A stretch of 64,000 nucleotides of DNA, taken from positions 1,736,001-1,800,000 of the forward strand of contig NZ_CP141728.1 in the NCBI RefSeq assembly GCF_035621135.1, in the 5' to 3' direction. Numbering within the stretch: position 1 is the stretch's first letter; the number at the start of each line of letters is the position of its first letter. Source of the stretch: Sinanaerobacter sp. ZZT-01 (GTDB lineage: Bacteria; Bacillota; Clostridia; Peptostreptococcales; Anaerovoracaceae). The translations under genes and the position numbers were made by a program. This document shows positions 33,739-43,203 of the stretch, piece by piece. Under the pieces are notes generated by a model. It was not told the origin of the DNA. It saw only the letters and a list, made by a program, of their open reading frames with translations, and made no database searches.

Positions 33739-34587
33739 ATGGAAGATAAAATCATTCAGATTGAGGATTTGATTTTCGAATATCATAAAGAAGACAATGA
33801 AGAAGAGATCATACGAGCGCTCAATGGTGTGACTTTGAATTTAAAACGGGGAAGCTTCACCGCAGTGATTGGAAAAAACGGTTCAGGAAAATCGACGCTG
33901 GCAAAAAACATAAATGCTTTGCTGCTTCCAAGTGGAGGTGCTGTGTATGTAAACGGGTATGACACTAGAGATGAGGAAAAGATTTGGGATATCCGGCAGT
34001 CAGCCGGTATGGTTTTTCAAAATCCGGATAATCAACTGGTTTCCTCAATCGTCGAGGATGATGTTGCATTTGGACCGGAAAATTTGGGTGTAGAGCCGGC
34101 GGAAATTCGTAAGAGAGTCGATGATGCTTTAAAAAGTGTAAATATGTATGCCTATCGGAAAAATGCACCACATTTGTTGTCCGGAGGTCAGAAACAGAGA
34201 ATTGCAATTGCAGGTGTAGTGGCCATGCGTCCAGAATGCATCATATTAGATGAGCCAACTGCAATGCTCGATCCGCATGGACGGGAAGAAGTCATGGATA
34301 TTATTGAAACTTTGCATCGTGACGGAATTACGATCGTATTGATTACGCACTTTATGGAAGAAGCAGCTCTAGCAGATCGAGTGGTCATTATGGAAGATGG
34401 CAAGGTTGTCATGGATGGAACTCCCGTTGAAATATTTACAAGAGCAGAGGAGATCAAGGCGTTGAATTTGGACGTGCCTCTTACAGTAGAGCTCGGTGCA
34501 CGTTTAAGGAAGCATGGAATTCCGGTGCCGCAAGAAATCATTGATACAGAAGGACTGGTGGATTTTTTATGCCGCAAATACAAGTAA
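33739..34587 (+). CDS. ecfA1: ECF transporter ATPase EcfA1
   Basis: 282-residue ABC ATPase of vitamin-type ECF transporters. Walker A GKNGSGKST, Q-loop MVFQNPDNQLV (the FQNPDNQ form is typical of EcfA), signature LLSGGQKQR, Walker B CIILDEPT and switch His ITHFMEEA. Overlaps ecfA2 by 19 bases. Confidence 0.96.
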   Translation: MEDKIIQIEDLIFEYHKEDNEEEIIRALNGVTLNLKRGSFTAVIGKNGSGKSTLAKNINALLLPSGGAVYVNGYDTRDEEKIWDIRQSAGMVFQNPDNQLVSSIVEDDVAFGPENLGVEPAEIRKRVDDALKSVNMYAYRKNAPHLLSGGQKQRIAIAGVVAMRPECIILDEPTAMLDPHGREEVMDIIETLHRDGITIVLITHFMEEAALADRVVIMEDGKVVMDGTPVEIFTRAEEIKALNLDVPLTVELGARLRKHGIPVPQEIIDTEGLVDFLCRKYK

Positions 34588-35426
34588 AAGAACTGACTCA
34601 TATTTACGCGGAGGGAATGCCGTTTGAAACGGTTGCACTAGATCGTATTCATTTTGAAATTGAACAAGGTGAATTTGTAGGGATTATCGGCCATACTGGT
34701 TCAGGGAAATCAACTTTGATTCAGCATTTGAATGGGCTGCTTAAGCCAAAATCAGGACAGATTATTATTGAAGGTTTGGACATCACGAATAAATCAGTTA
34801 AAATGAGAGACATTCGCACGAAAATCGGGCTGGTTTTTCAGTACCCGGAATATCAGCTGTTTGAGGAAACGGTTGAGAAAGATATTGCGTTTGGTCCTTT
34901 AAATCTAGGGGTATCGAAGGATGAGGCAGCAAAAAGAGTAAAAGAAGCGATGCAGCTTGTAGGACTAGATTATAAGACACTTGCAAAGCGTTCTCCCTTT
35001 GCACTTTCCGGCGGCCAAAAAAGAAGGGTGGCAATTGCAGGTGTAGTGGCCATGCGTCCAAAAGTTCTAATATTGGATGAACCAACTGCGGGTTTAGACC
35101 CAAAGGCACATCAAGATGTTTTGCAAATGGTTGAAACGATTCACCGTAAAGAAGGGATTACTATTTTACTGGTATCTCATAATATGGGAGATATCGCAAG
35201 GCTTGCGGATAAGGTGCTGGTAATGGACGGCGGGCGTTTGGTGATGACGGGAACGCCAAGTGAGATTTTTCACAGAGCAGAAGATTTGAAACGTATGAAT
35301 CTGGCTTTGCCGCCTGCTACAGAGCTTATGTACCGATTGAAAACGAAAGGCGCACCAGTATCAGCAGATGTTTTAACGATTGCAGAGGCAGAAGAGGAAA
35401 TTTATCGATGGATTGGAAAGCGATGA
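34569..35426 (+). CDS. ecfA2: ECF transporter ATPase EcfA2
   Basis: 285-residue second ATPase: Walker A GHTGSGKST, Q-loop VFQYPEYQLFEETV (the FQYPEYQLFEE form marks EcfA2), signature LSGGQKRR, Walker B ILDEPTAGLDP, switch LVSHNMGD. Forms the heterodimer with EcfA1. Confidence 0.96.
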   Translation: MPQIQVKELTHIYAEGMPFETVALDRIHFEIEQGEFVGIIGHTGSGKSTLIQHLNGLLKPKSGQIIIEGLDITNKSVKMRDIRTKIGLVFQYPEYQLFEETVEKDIAFGPLNLGVSKDEAAKRVKEAMQLVGLDYKTLAKRSPFALSGGQKRRVAIAGVVAMRPKVLILDEPTAGLDPKAHQDVLQMVETIHRKEGITILLVSHNMGDIARLADKVLVMDGGRLVMTGTPSEIFHRAEDLKRMNLALPPATELMYRLKTKGAPVSADVLTIAEAEEEIYRWIGKR

Positions 35427-35427
35427 A

Positions 35428-36228
35428 ATGATTCGAGATATCACATTAGGACAATACTATCCAGGTAATTCATGGATTCATAGATTAGATCCAAGAGTAA
35501 AGATTATCAGCACATTTGCATTTTTAATATCTTTATTTATGGTAAACGACTTTATTGGCTTTGCTATAGCTGGCCTTTTTTTGGCGGCTTGCATTGCCAT
35601 ATCAAGAGTGCCCCTTTCTTTTATAACGAAAGGCTTAAAGCCGATATTTTTAATTATCCTGTTTACCTTTATTGTAAATTTATTTATGACAAGAGGAACG
35701 GTTCTGCTGTCCTTAGGTTTTTTTACAATTACCAAAGAAGGTCTTTACAATGCACTTTTCATGGCATTGCGTCTGATACTTCTCATTATGGGCTCTTCCA
35801 TTTTGACATTGGCGACAAAGCCGATCAGCCTAACGGATGGAATTGAACGTCTTCTTTCGCCATTTCAGCGGTTTGGTATGCCGGCGCATGAATTAGCGAT
35901 GATGATGACGATCGCTTTGCGTTTTATTCCGACGCTTTTGGAGGAAACCGATAAAATTATGAAAGCACAAATGGCAAGAGGGGCCGATTTTGAAAGTGGA
36001 AATTTAATGCAGAGAGCGAAAGCTTTGATTCCCCTTTTGGTTCCTTTGTTTATCAGTGCATTTCGCATTGCATTAGATCTTGCGATGGCGATGGAAGCTC
36101 GCTGTTATCGAGGTGGAGACTGCCGCACCCGTATGAATGGAATGTGTTTACAGAAAAGAGATGCAGCGGCATTCTTTGTGGTCGGCGTATATTTTATCGT
36201 TTTAATTTTGCAAGCATATGTTTTGTAA
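35428..36228 (+). CDS. ecfT: ECF transporter transmembrane subunit EcfT
   Basis: 266 residues from the ATG at 35428, directly after the ecfA2 stop. N-terminal ITLGQYYPGNSWIHRLDPRVKI is the EcfT hallmark; several membrane helices follow, and the two coupling-helix motifs appear as AQMARGADF and AMEARCYRGG. Joins the ATPases to the substrate-binding S component. Confidence 0.95.
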   Translation: MIRDITLGQYYPGNSWIHRLDPRVKIISTFAFLISLFMVNDFIGFAIAGLFLAACIAISRVPLSFITKGLKPIFLIILFTFIVNLFMTRGTVLLSLGFFTITKEGLYNALFMALRLILLIMGSSILTLATKPISLTDGIERLLSPFQRFGMPAHELAMMMTIALRFIPTLLEETDKIMKAQMARGADFESGNLMQRAKALIPLLVPLFISAFRIALDLAMAMEARCYRGGDCRTRMNGMCLQKRDAAAFFVVGVYFIVLILQAYVL

Positions 36229-36310
36229 GTTAAATAAAAAAAGAAAAATGAATAAGAAAAGCGAAGTAGAGGTGACATATACCGAGCGAGAGAAGAAAGG
36301 AAGAGACGAC

Positions 36311-36787
36311 ATGAAATACAAGCATGTATTATTTCTGATTCAAGCAGCGGTAATTGCCGCTATTTATGCTGTCCTCACTTTAGTATTGATGCCTTTTAGT
36401 TATGGGGTTATGCAGGTGAGAATATCTGAGGCTTTGACTATCCTACCTTATTTTACACCGGCGGCGATTCCGGGTTTATTTGTAGGATGTCTGCTGGCCA
36501 ATATTATTGGACCTTATGGAATATTAGATATTGTTTTCGGAAGTTTAACGACATTAATAGCAGCAGTTGGTTCGTATTTTTTTAGAAAATACCCATTGCT
36601 GGTACCATTACCTCCTGTGGTTGCAAACGGAGTGATCATTGGGTTATTGCTTCATTACGCATTTGGGGTTCCGGTTGCGATATGGGCTTGTATGCTTTGG
36701 GTCGGCTTTGGAGAGTTCATTTCTTGCTATGTGCTTGGGCTTCCACTGATGCGGCTATTAAAAAAATACGAATATATTTTTAAGTAA
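36311..36787 (+). CDS. queT: ECF substrate-binding subunit, QueT family
   Basis: 158 residues from ATG 36311 behind AAAGGAAGAG. Five to six membrane segments with QueT-type sequence (IAAIYAVLTLVLMPFSYGVMQVRISEALTILPYFTPAAIPGLFVGCLLANI ... DIVFGSLTTLIAA). QueT proteins are predicted to import queuosine precursors for tRNA modification. I looked for a preQ1 riboswitch in the 80 bases upstream and saw none. Being in one unit with ecfA1-A2-T it can use that module, which may also be shared with other S components. Confidence 0.88.
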   Translation: MKYKHVLFLIQAAVIAAIYAVLTLVLMPFSYGVMQVRISEALTILPYFTPAAIPGLFVGCLLANIIGPYGILDIVFGSLTTLIAAVGSYFFRKYPLLVPLPPVVANGVIIGLLLHYAFGVPVAIWACMLWVGFGEFISCYVLGLPLMRLLKKYEYIFK

Positions 36788-36795
36788 ATCCTTAA

Positions 36796-36821
36796 AAAAG
36801 CGGCAGTCGCCGTCTTTTTTT
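36796..36821 (+). terminator. Rho-independent terminator after queT
   Basis: AAGCGGC pairs with GCCG(T)CTT around an AGTC loop, followed by a run of Ts. It ends the lipoprotein-ECF unit. Confidence 0.75.
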
Positions 36822-36948
36822 GTCCGATGAAATTTTAGAATGAAGGAAATGATTTAAGAAATCTACTGTATGATTGCGTCTATCTTTTTGCGAATGTGCA
36901 TATAGAATAATAAGCTTGTTTAGAGCAGTAAGGGATGGAGCGATGCCG

Positions 36949-38262
36949 ATGAAACCGATAAATATTTTATGTACAGGATGTGCAGCGATGCTTCTATTGA
37001 GCGTCGTTCTTTTATTGTCACAAAAATTTTCTTATGATACAGAGCATACTGTTTTACGTGTAAAGGTAAGTGAACCCTCATCTGCCGTGAGGAAGGAAGA
37101 AGAAAAGAATCAGGCAATTGATTTTATCGTTGAGGAAGAAATAGTAGAACCCAGTTTCCCAGTGAAACTGAAATATAATGCGTATCCCATGACGCTTTCC
37201 TATGTTGTGTGTGAAGGGGATACGAATATTCATGCTTTACCCTCGCAGGATGCAAAGCTTTTAAGAACAGCGCAGAAATGGGAGAAGCTTCAGTATATCG
37301 AGAGTATCACTTTTTTTAAAGGTGTAAAAAGGAGCACAGGAGAAAAATGGTATCATGTCTATTGGTATGAAAATGAGGATGGAGAGGTGTTTGCAGATGG
37401 AAGCGGGCAATCACAGCAAGGAGAAGGAAAAAACACGTTAAAAAAGGTATTTGGATTTGTAGGTTCGGATTTTGCTTCGAGAAGGTATTTTGATTTCCAT
37501 CAGATGGAGGAAAAGATACAGAAACTTGAGGGAGAAAATAAGGAGGGGAATCTAACTTATATCAGCAATTATAAAAATTATTATGGATTACCGCCTTTGT
37601 GTAAGGGAAAAGAAGTGGATGAAGGAGGCACACCACGCAGTCAAAGTGCTCCTGGATACTTTAGCGCAACTAAGAATAGCAGCTTTATCTATATTCCAGA
37701 TGGAACTTTAGTCAAATGCTTGGAGTATGTAAATGGTTTCTGGCATGTACGGCTTGTACAAAATGAAACACAGTATTTTGTTCCGGAGAGGTATATTCTC
37801 CGAAAAGAGGCGCTTACAACGCTTTCCAAGATCATTGTGATCGACAGGAAAAATCAAAATATTACTTCCTTTGAAAAATATGAAGGGAATTGGCAGATTA
37901 CGTCATGTTCTCTGGCGACGACGGGTACGACAAATCAATATGCACAGCCGACACCGTTAGGCTGTTACTTTGTAATTGAAAAAAAACCACAATTCTATTA
38001 TATTAAAGACGGAACAGATGAGATCCAAGGATATGCACCTTATACACTTCGTTTTTGTGGAGGTGCATATATTCATGGAGTATCTGTCTCTTACAAATGG
38101 GAGAACGGAAAACGTATTGATCCAGGCCTCAAAGAATTTTCTTCTTCAATCGGTACAGTGCCGCTTTCACATAAATGTGTAAGAAATTATACCTCGCATG
38201 CAAAATTTCTCTATGATTGGTATACGCAAAATGAGACGGTTGTACTCGTAATTGAGCCATAA
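36949..38262 (+). CDS. L,D-transpeptidase (YkuD-like) with SH3-type region
   Basis: 437 residues; ATG 36949 has GGGATGGAG 8 bases upstream. An N-terminal membrane anchor (INILCTGCAAMLLLSVVLLLSQKF) precedes a central region with SH3-like segments (VCEGDTNIHALPSQDAKLLRTAQKWEKLQYIE ... IPDGTLVKCLEYVNGFWHVRLVQNETQYFVPERYIL). The C-terminal YkuD-type domain (KIIVIDRKNQNITSFEKYEG ... PTPLGCYFVIEKK ... YIHGV ... LSHKCVRNY) has Cys410 as nucleophile. The usual SHGCVR reads SHKCVR. It would cross-link peptidoglycan outside the membrane. Confidence 0.85.
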   Translation: MKPINILCTGCAAMLLLSVVLLLSQKFSYDTEHTVLRVKVSEPSSAVRKEEEKNQAIDFIVEEEIVEPSFPVKLKYNAYPMTLSYVVCEGDTNIHALPSQDAKLLRTAQKWEKLQYIESITFFKGVKRSTGEKWYHVYWYENEDGEVFADGSGQSQQGEGKNTLKKVFGFVGSDFASRRYFDFHQMEEKIQKLEGENKEGNLTYISNYKNYYGLPPLCKGKEVDEGGTPRSQSAPGYFSATKNSSFIYIPDGTLVKCLEYVNGFWHVRLVQNETQYFVPERYILRKEALTTLSKIIVIDRKNQNITSFEKYEGNWQITSCSLATTGTTNQYAQPTPLGCYFVIEKKPQFYYIKDGTDEIQGYAPYTLRFCGGAYIHGVSVSYKWENGKRIDPGLKEFSSSIGTVPLSHKCVRNYTSHAKFLYDWYTQNETVVLVIEP

Positions 38263-38279
38263 TTAGACAAAAAAATCCC

Positions 38280-38315
38280 TTGCAATCAAGAAAACAATCG
38301 GATACTATATATAGT
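38280..38315 (+). promoter_or_regulatory. nrdDG promoter with NrdR-box-like palindrome
   Basis: TTGCAA (38280-38285), 17-base spacer and TACTAT (38303-38308) form a promoter. The perfect palindrome ACTATATATAGT (38304-38315) overlaps the -10 and resembles the NrdR box (ACACWATATNTWGTGT). NrdR boxes usually come in pairs; I find only one clear copy. Confidence 0.6.
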
Positions 38316-38372
38316 GACTTGAAAAATAATAACAACGATAGACAGTATGATGCTGGGGATCAGGAGGTAATA

Positions 38373-40544
38373 ATGAGTATAACCAAAGTACAAAAACGAA
38401 GTGGCGAAATTGTAGATTTTAATCTTTCAAAAATTCGCCATGCTATCTTTGCTGCGGCTAAAGCGGTAGGGGGGACCGATGAATTAGAAGCACAAAGATT
38501 AGCTGGTTTGGTGGAGAGCGTGATGAAAGAAAGTCATGCGGCAGGCATTCCTTCGGTAGAAGATATTCAGGATGTCGTAGAGAAAATATTGATAGAAGAG
38601 GGTCACGCAAAAACAGCGAAGGCCTATATTCTCTATCGAAAAGAACGCCAAGATATTCGCAGGGCAAACAATTTATTTATGGATGCAGAGCAGATGATTG
38701 AAGAATATGTATCCTTAGATGATTGGCGTGTAAATGAAAATTCAAATATGGGGTATTCGCTGCAAGGCTTAAATAATCATATTGTAGAAAGTATTACGAA
38801 AAAATATTGGCTGAATAAAATATATAGAAAAGAACTTCGCGATGCACATACACGCGGAGATTTACACATTCATGACTTAGGTCTTTTAGCACCTTATTGC
38901 TGTGGATGGGATCTAGAGGCATTTTTGCTGCAAGGATTTAAAGGAGCAAAGGGAAAGATTGAATCTCTTCCGCCGAAGCATTTTGAGTCTGCATTGATGC
39001 AGTTGGTTAACCTGCTTTTTACATTACAGGGAGAAGCTGCAGGCGCACAGGCTGTTTCGAGCATTGATACCTATCTGGCGCCTTTTATTTATTATGACAA
39101 CTTAGAGTATCCTCAGGTAAAGAAGGCGGTACAGCGATTTGTATATAATCTCAATGTTCCGACGCGTGTTGGGTTTCAGACTCCATTTACAAATATAACG
39201 CTGGATATTGCTCCACATCCGCTTTTAAAGAATCAAGGAGCCATTATAGGCGGAAAAATGATGGACAAGGTATACGGCGAGTTCCAAAAAGAAATGGACC
39301 TTTTTAATCGGGCTTATTGTGAAGTGATGATGGAGGGAGACGGAGCAGGGAGAGCTTTCAGCTTCCCGATTCCTACTGTAAACATTACAAAAGATTTTCC
39401 TTGGGATTCAGAAGCTGCAAATTGTATCATGGAGATGACAAGAAAATTTGGAACGCCTTATTTTGCAAACTTCTTAAATTCCGATTTGTCTCCGGAGGAT
39501 ATTCGTTCTATGTGCTGCCGTTTGCGTTTGGATAATCGTGAGCTTCGCCATCGCGGAGGCGGTCTGTTTGGCGCGAATCCTTTGACTGGCTCTATTAATG
39601 TAGTAACTCTAAATATGGCGAGAATTGGATACGAGTCAAAAGACGTTGCAGGTTTTAAAAAACAAGTAAGAAAGCTTATGGAATATGCAAGAGAAATATG
39701 TGACTGCAAGCGAGTTGCGTTAGAACGTTACATGGACATCGGATTATATCCTTATTCAAAGTTTTATTTGTCAGCGGTGAAGAGTGCAACCGGTGAATAT
39801 TTTAAAAATCACTTTTCTACCATTGGGTTAAATGGTATGAATGAAGCATGTTTAAATCTTTTAGGTGTTGATTTAACGACAGAAGAGGGGAATGCATTTG
39901 CGATTGAGGTTATGGATTTTATGAATCGTGTGATTCAACTTTTCCAGGAGGAGACCGGCAGTCTGTGGAATTTAGAAGCGTCTCCGGCGGAAGGAACAAG
40001 CTATCGTTTTGCACGCTTGGATAAAAAACTGTATCCGAATATCATTGCGCAAGGTACGGAAGAGCCATACTATACAAACTCAACACAGCTTCCGGTTGGA
40101 GCCACTGATGATATTTTTGAAGCAATTGAACTGCAGGAAAAGCTGCAAACAGCATATACCGGAGGAACCGTGCTGCATGGTTTCATTGGAGAGCAGATTG
40201 ATGATAAAGAGACGTGCAAGGTCTTTATCAAAAAAATTATGGAAAATACCGCAATACCTTACGTTACAGTTACGCCGACTTTCTCTATTTGTGAAGATCA
40301 CGGCTACATTTCCGGAGAGCATTTTGAGTGTCCAACTTGTGGAAAAGATGCGGAAGTATGGACTCGTGTCGTTGGATTTCATCGTCCGGTGCAGGCATGG
40401 AATAAAGGGAAGAAAGAAGAATATAAAGACAGAAAAGAATTCTCAGTATCAGTGAGTCTTAGTAAGGGAATGAATGCAGACGAAAAGCAAGCAGCTCGCA
40501 AGGAAAAAGAGGATATTGAAACAAAGGAAGTTGTTGTACAATGA
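38373..40544 (+). CDS. nrdD: Anaerobic ribonucleoside-triphosphate reductase
   Basis: Glycyl-radical enzyme that makes dNTPs without oxygen. 723 residues from ATG 38373 (AGGAGG upstream). N-terminal ATP-cone (ITKVQKRSGEIVDFNLSKIRHAIFAAAKAVGG), catalytic barrel (HIHDLGLLAPYCCGWDL, NLNVPTRVGFQTPFTNI), a C-terminal zinc site (CEDHGYISGEHFECPTCG) and the glycyl loop RVVGFHRPV. The activating enzyme gene follows with a 4-base overlap. Confidence 0.97.
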   Translation: MSITKVQKRSGEIVDFNLSKIRHAIFAAAKAVGGTDELEAQRLAGLVESVMKESHAAGIPSVEDIQDVVEKILIEEGHAKTAKAYILYRKERQDIRRANNLFMDAEQMIEEYVSLDDWRVNENSNMGYSLQGLNNHIVESITKKYWLNKIYRKELRDAHTRGDLHIHDLGLLAPYCCGWDLEAFLLQGFKGAKGKIESLPPKHFESALMQLVNLLFTLQGEAAGAQAVSSIDTYLAPFIYYDNLEYPQVKKAVQRFVYNLNVPTRVGFQTPFTNITLDIAPHPLLKNQGAIIGGKMMDKVYGEFQKEMDLFNRAYCEVMMEGDGAGRAFSFPIPTVNITKDFPWDSEAANCIMEMTRKFGTPYFANFLNSDLSPEDIRSMCCRLRLDNRELRHRGGGLFGANPLTGSINVVTLNMARIGYESKDVAGFKKQVRKLMEYAREICDCKRVALERYMDIGLYPYSKFYLSAVKSATGEYFKNHFSTIGLNGMNEACLNLLGVDLTTEEGNAFAIEVMDFMNRVIQLFQEETGSLWNLEASPAEGTSYRFARLDKKLYPNIIAQGTEEPYYTNSTQLPVGATDDIFEAIELQEKLQTAYTGGTVLHGFIGEQIDDKETCKVFIKKIMENTAIPYVTVTPTFSICEDHGYISGEHFECPTCGKDAEVWTRVVGFHRPVQAWNKGKKEEYKDRKEFSVSVSLSKGMNADEKQAARKEKEDIETKEVVVQ

Positions 40545-41272
40545 AGATTGCAGGAATTCTGAAAGCATCATTAATTGATTATCCGGGAAAGACATCTGCC
40601 GTATGTTTCTTAGGTGGATGTAATTTCCATTGTGGTTACTGCCATAATCCGGAAATCGTGCATTGCAGTAAATCACAGATAAATGATGAAGAGCTTTTTC
40701 ATTTCTTGGAGAAAAGAAGGCGGTTTTTGGATGCAGTTTGTATCTCGGGCGGGGAACCGACTTTGCAGGAAGAATTGTATTTCTTCGCATCGAGAATAAA
40801 AGAGATGGGGTATTTTATTAAGCTGGATACAAACGGAAGTAACCCGGAACTCTTAAAACTTTTGGCAAAAAATAATCTATTGGATTATGTAGCGATGGAT
40901 GTAAAGGCACCATTAAATCGGTATAATGACGTCGTATGCGTAAAGGCAGACCAGAGTGCGATTCGTGAAAGTATGGATTTCCTTTTAGCAGGAAGCATTC
41001 CTTACGAATTTCGTACGACTATTTGCAAAGAACTGCTTACCTTTGAAGATTTGACTATTATGAGTGATGAATTGTCCGGTGCAAAGCGATGGTATTTGCA
41101 AACTTTTCAAAAGCAGGGTGACTTATTAAATGCTTCTGCATCATTTTCTGCTTATTCCGAGGAGGAAATGAAACACTTTGCAATGAAATTGAATGAAATG
41201 ATGAAAATTAAATTATGCGCAGAAGGCGCAGCAACTGCAAGAGAGGGAAGTACATGCGTCAGCGTAAGGTAA
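40541..41272 (+). CDS. nrdG: Anaerobic ribonucleotide reductase activating protein (radical SAM)
   Basis: 243-residue radical-SAM enzyme that installs the glycyl radical on NrdD. The [4Fe-4S] motif CxxxCxxC is CNFHCGYC, after SLIDYPGKTSAVCFLGG; ISGGEPTLQ is the SAM-binding GGE motif. It is the longer NrdG type usual in clostridia. Overlaps nrdD at ATGA. Confidence 0.95.
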   Translation: MKIAGILKASLIDYPGKTSAVCFLGGCNFHCGYCHNPEIVHCSKSQINDEELFHFLEKRRRFLDAVCISGGEPTLQEELYFFASRIKEMGYFIKLDTNGSNPELLKLLAKNNLLDYVAMDVKAPLNRYNDVVCVKADQSAIRESMDFLLAGSIPYEFRTTICKELLTFEDLTIMSDELSGAKRWYLQTFQKQGDLLNASASFSAYSEEEMKHFAMKLNEMMKIKLCAEGAATAREGSTCVSVR

Positions 41273-41895
41273 AAAATGAAGAAGAAAAAATAGAATCTTT
41301 CTGTAATTATGTCATAAAGGATGCAAAAGTTCATAAAGGGAATTGGAAAGAAGTGTTTCAGAATAATAACCCCATTTACCTTGAAGTTGGCTGCGGAAAA
41401 GGACAGTTTATTACAACATTAGCAAAATGCAATCCGCATTGTAACTATATTGCGGTGGAGGGTGCGGGAAGTGTTGTTTTACGAGCTTTAGAAAAAGCTG
41501 CAGAAGCAGAATTAAAAAACATAAAATTCATTACGAATTACGTGAATGACATGACTGATTATTTTGAAAGAGAATTGGATGGAATTTATCTTAATTTCAG
41601 TGACCCGTGGCCAAAGGATCGCCATGCAAAACGACGCTTGACACATACTCGTTATATTAAGAGCTATAAAGAAGTCTTAAAGCGGGGAGCTGGCATTGAA
41701 TTTAAGACGGATAATGATGCTCTGTTTACATTTTCAACAGAAGAATTTCTGAAAAATGATATGGAGCTTATAGAATATACCGATGATTTGCATATGACTG
41801 ATTTCACTGCGAGGTTGGTCACAACGGAGTATGAAAATAAATTTAGTAAAATCGGAAAGAACATTCATTATCTAAAAGCGATGTCCCCAAAATAG
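41254..41895 (+). CDS. trmB: tRNA (guanine-N7-)-methyltransferase
   Basis: 213 residues from ATG 41254, overlapping nrdG by 19 bases, with GAGAGGGA upstream. SAM-binding LEVGCGKGQFITTLA, AVEGAGSVVLRALEKA, and the TrmB signature LNFSDPWPKDRHAKRRLTH. It makes m7G46 in tRNA. The further upstream in-frame ATG at 41215 is less likely. Confidence 0.96.
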   Translation: MRQRKVKNEEEKIESFCNYVIKDAKVHKGNWKEVFQNNNPIYLEVGCGKGQFITTLAKCNPHCNYIAVEGAGSVVLRALEKAAEAELKNIKFITNYVNDMTDYFERELDGIYLNFSDPWPKDRHAKRRLTHTRYIKSYKEVLKRGAGIEFKTDNDALFTFSTEEFLKNDMELIEYTDDLHMTDFTARLVTTEYENKFSKIGKNIHYLKAMSPK

Positions 41896-41920
41896 TACAG
41901 GAAAACATTAATTGCATTTT

Positions 41921-41955
41921 AAAAGGCAGCCTCTACATAGAGCGCTGCCTTTTTT
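41921..41955. terminator. Bidirectional terminator
   Basis: GGCAGC-CTCTA pairs with TAGAG-C-GCTGCC, flanked by AAAA on the left and TTTTTT on the right. Lies between convergent trmB and the aminotransferase gene. Confidence 0.9.
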
Positions 41956-41958
41956 ATT

Positions 41959-43203
41959 CTAATATTTTGAAACTGCTGCTGCAATTTTTGCAGGAATATA
42001 GGAACAGGCTTCTTCAGAAATAGAAGCAATGGATATACGAATTCCATCACCGATTGGAATGACAAAAATATTCGATTTTTGAAGTTCTTCACCAATTTGA
42101 TCCGCATTCTTACATGGAATAGTAATGAAAAAACCCGAATCAAACGGGCAGGTTGTCAAATTACATTCCTTAGCAGCATGCATAAAAATGTTGCCTCTTT
42201 TGATCAGCATTGAAAGATATTCATTACGCTCTTCAGTCACTTTGGAAAGAAGCGCTTTATCAGCAAATATTCGAGACAGTACGACCATAGACGCACGTGT
42301 GCCGTTTGACCAAGAAGCTCGGCTGGAGAAGGTAGCTACCATTTTGAATTCATCGGCAATATCTTTATTTGGCGTCATACAAAGGATTGCACCACAGCGC
42401 ATCCCATATAAGGTATATCCTTTTGAAGCACTAAATGCAATGAGGACTAAAATATTATCCGGAAAATCTTCTAATTTTGAAAAGAACGCACGGTATTGGT
42501 CTGCATCGCCAGAAAAATCTAAGTAAGCGATGTCAACGAGAAGTGTAATTTTTTTATCTTTATTTTTAGCCGCATTTTTTAGACTTCTGTTTACTTTATC
42601 CCAGTCCTCTAGAGTAAAGGTATATCCGGTTGGATTGTGTGCTGGGGTGTTGATTATAACAACTGTTTCATCCTGAGCTTTTAAAATCTGATTTAGTTTT
42701 TCATCAAAGGAGCTGTCATTAAATTTTTGTTCTTTATCAAATAGAGTATAAGTCTCTAGCCTACGCTCAATTTCAGCTGCAATCGTACCGTAAGGGCTCC
42801 AATGCCAATCGGAAGTCAAAACCGTGTCTCCTCTTTTTGTATAATTTTGGATGGCATTTCTTATAGCACCGGTCCCGCCTGGCGTTGCACATGCTTCAAC
42901 GTATCCTTTTGGGTTATAGTTTCCGAATACGGCTTTTTTCACGGTATCAATGTATTCAGGGGTCCCTGCAATTGGAGCGTATTCTGCATAGTCTTTTGGT
43001 GCGAGGTCTTTTAAGACATCGACAACAGAAGATAAAACGATCAAATTTCCTTCATCATCTAATAAAGCGCCAATGGTTGAATTCACTACATTGTCTTTAC
43101 CAATTTCAGCAATTCTTTTTTTTGCTAAATTGCTCACCCCAAAGATTTTATCCGGGCCGCCCATGATTCTTTTGTTTTCCTGTGCCATAATCAATTTTGA
43201 CAT
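41959..43203 (-). CDS. PLP-dependent class I aminotransferase (aromatic/aspartate type)
   Basis: 414 residues from ATG 43203, behind GAGGTG. Fold-type I motifs: ATPGGTGAIRNAI, NTPAHNPTG, LLVDIAYLDFSGD, and the PLP lysine in IAFSASKGYTLYGMRCG; C-terminal Arg in GDGIRISIASI. It resembles tyrosine/aromatic aminotransferases of anaerobes. The substrate cannot be fixed from sequence. An inverted repeat (CTGCATA at 43240, TATGCAG at 43262) lies in its upstream region. Confidence 0.87.
   Translation of the reverse strand: MSKLIMAQENKRIMGGPDKIFGVSNLAKKRIAEIGKDNVVNSTIGALLDDEGNLIVLSSVVDVLKDLAPKDYAEYAPIAGTPEYIDTVKKAVFGNYNPKGYVEACATPGGTGAIRNAIQNYTKRGDTVLTSDWHWSPYGTIAAEIERRLETYTLFDKEQKFNDSSFDEKLNQILKAQDETVVIINTPAHNPTGYTFTLEDWDKVNRSLKNAAKNKDKKITLLVDIAYLDFSGDADQYRAFFSKLEDFPDNILVLIAFSASKGYTLYGMRCGAILCMTPNKDIADEFKMVATFSSRASWSNGTRASMVVLSRIFADKALLSKVTEERNEYLSMLIKRGNIFMHAAKECNLTTCPFDSGFFITIPCKNADQIGEELQKSNIFVIPIGDGIRISIASISEEACSYIPAKIAAAVSKY

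Noticed and set aside
36229-36310. Possible preQ1 riboswitch ahead of queT
   Set aside because: The leader is A-rich and shows no preQ1 stem with its C-rich loop; queT is also in mid-operon.
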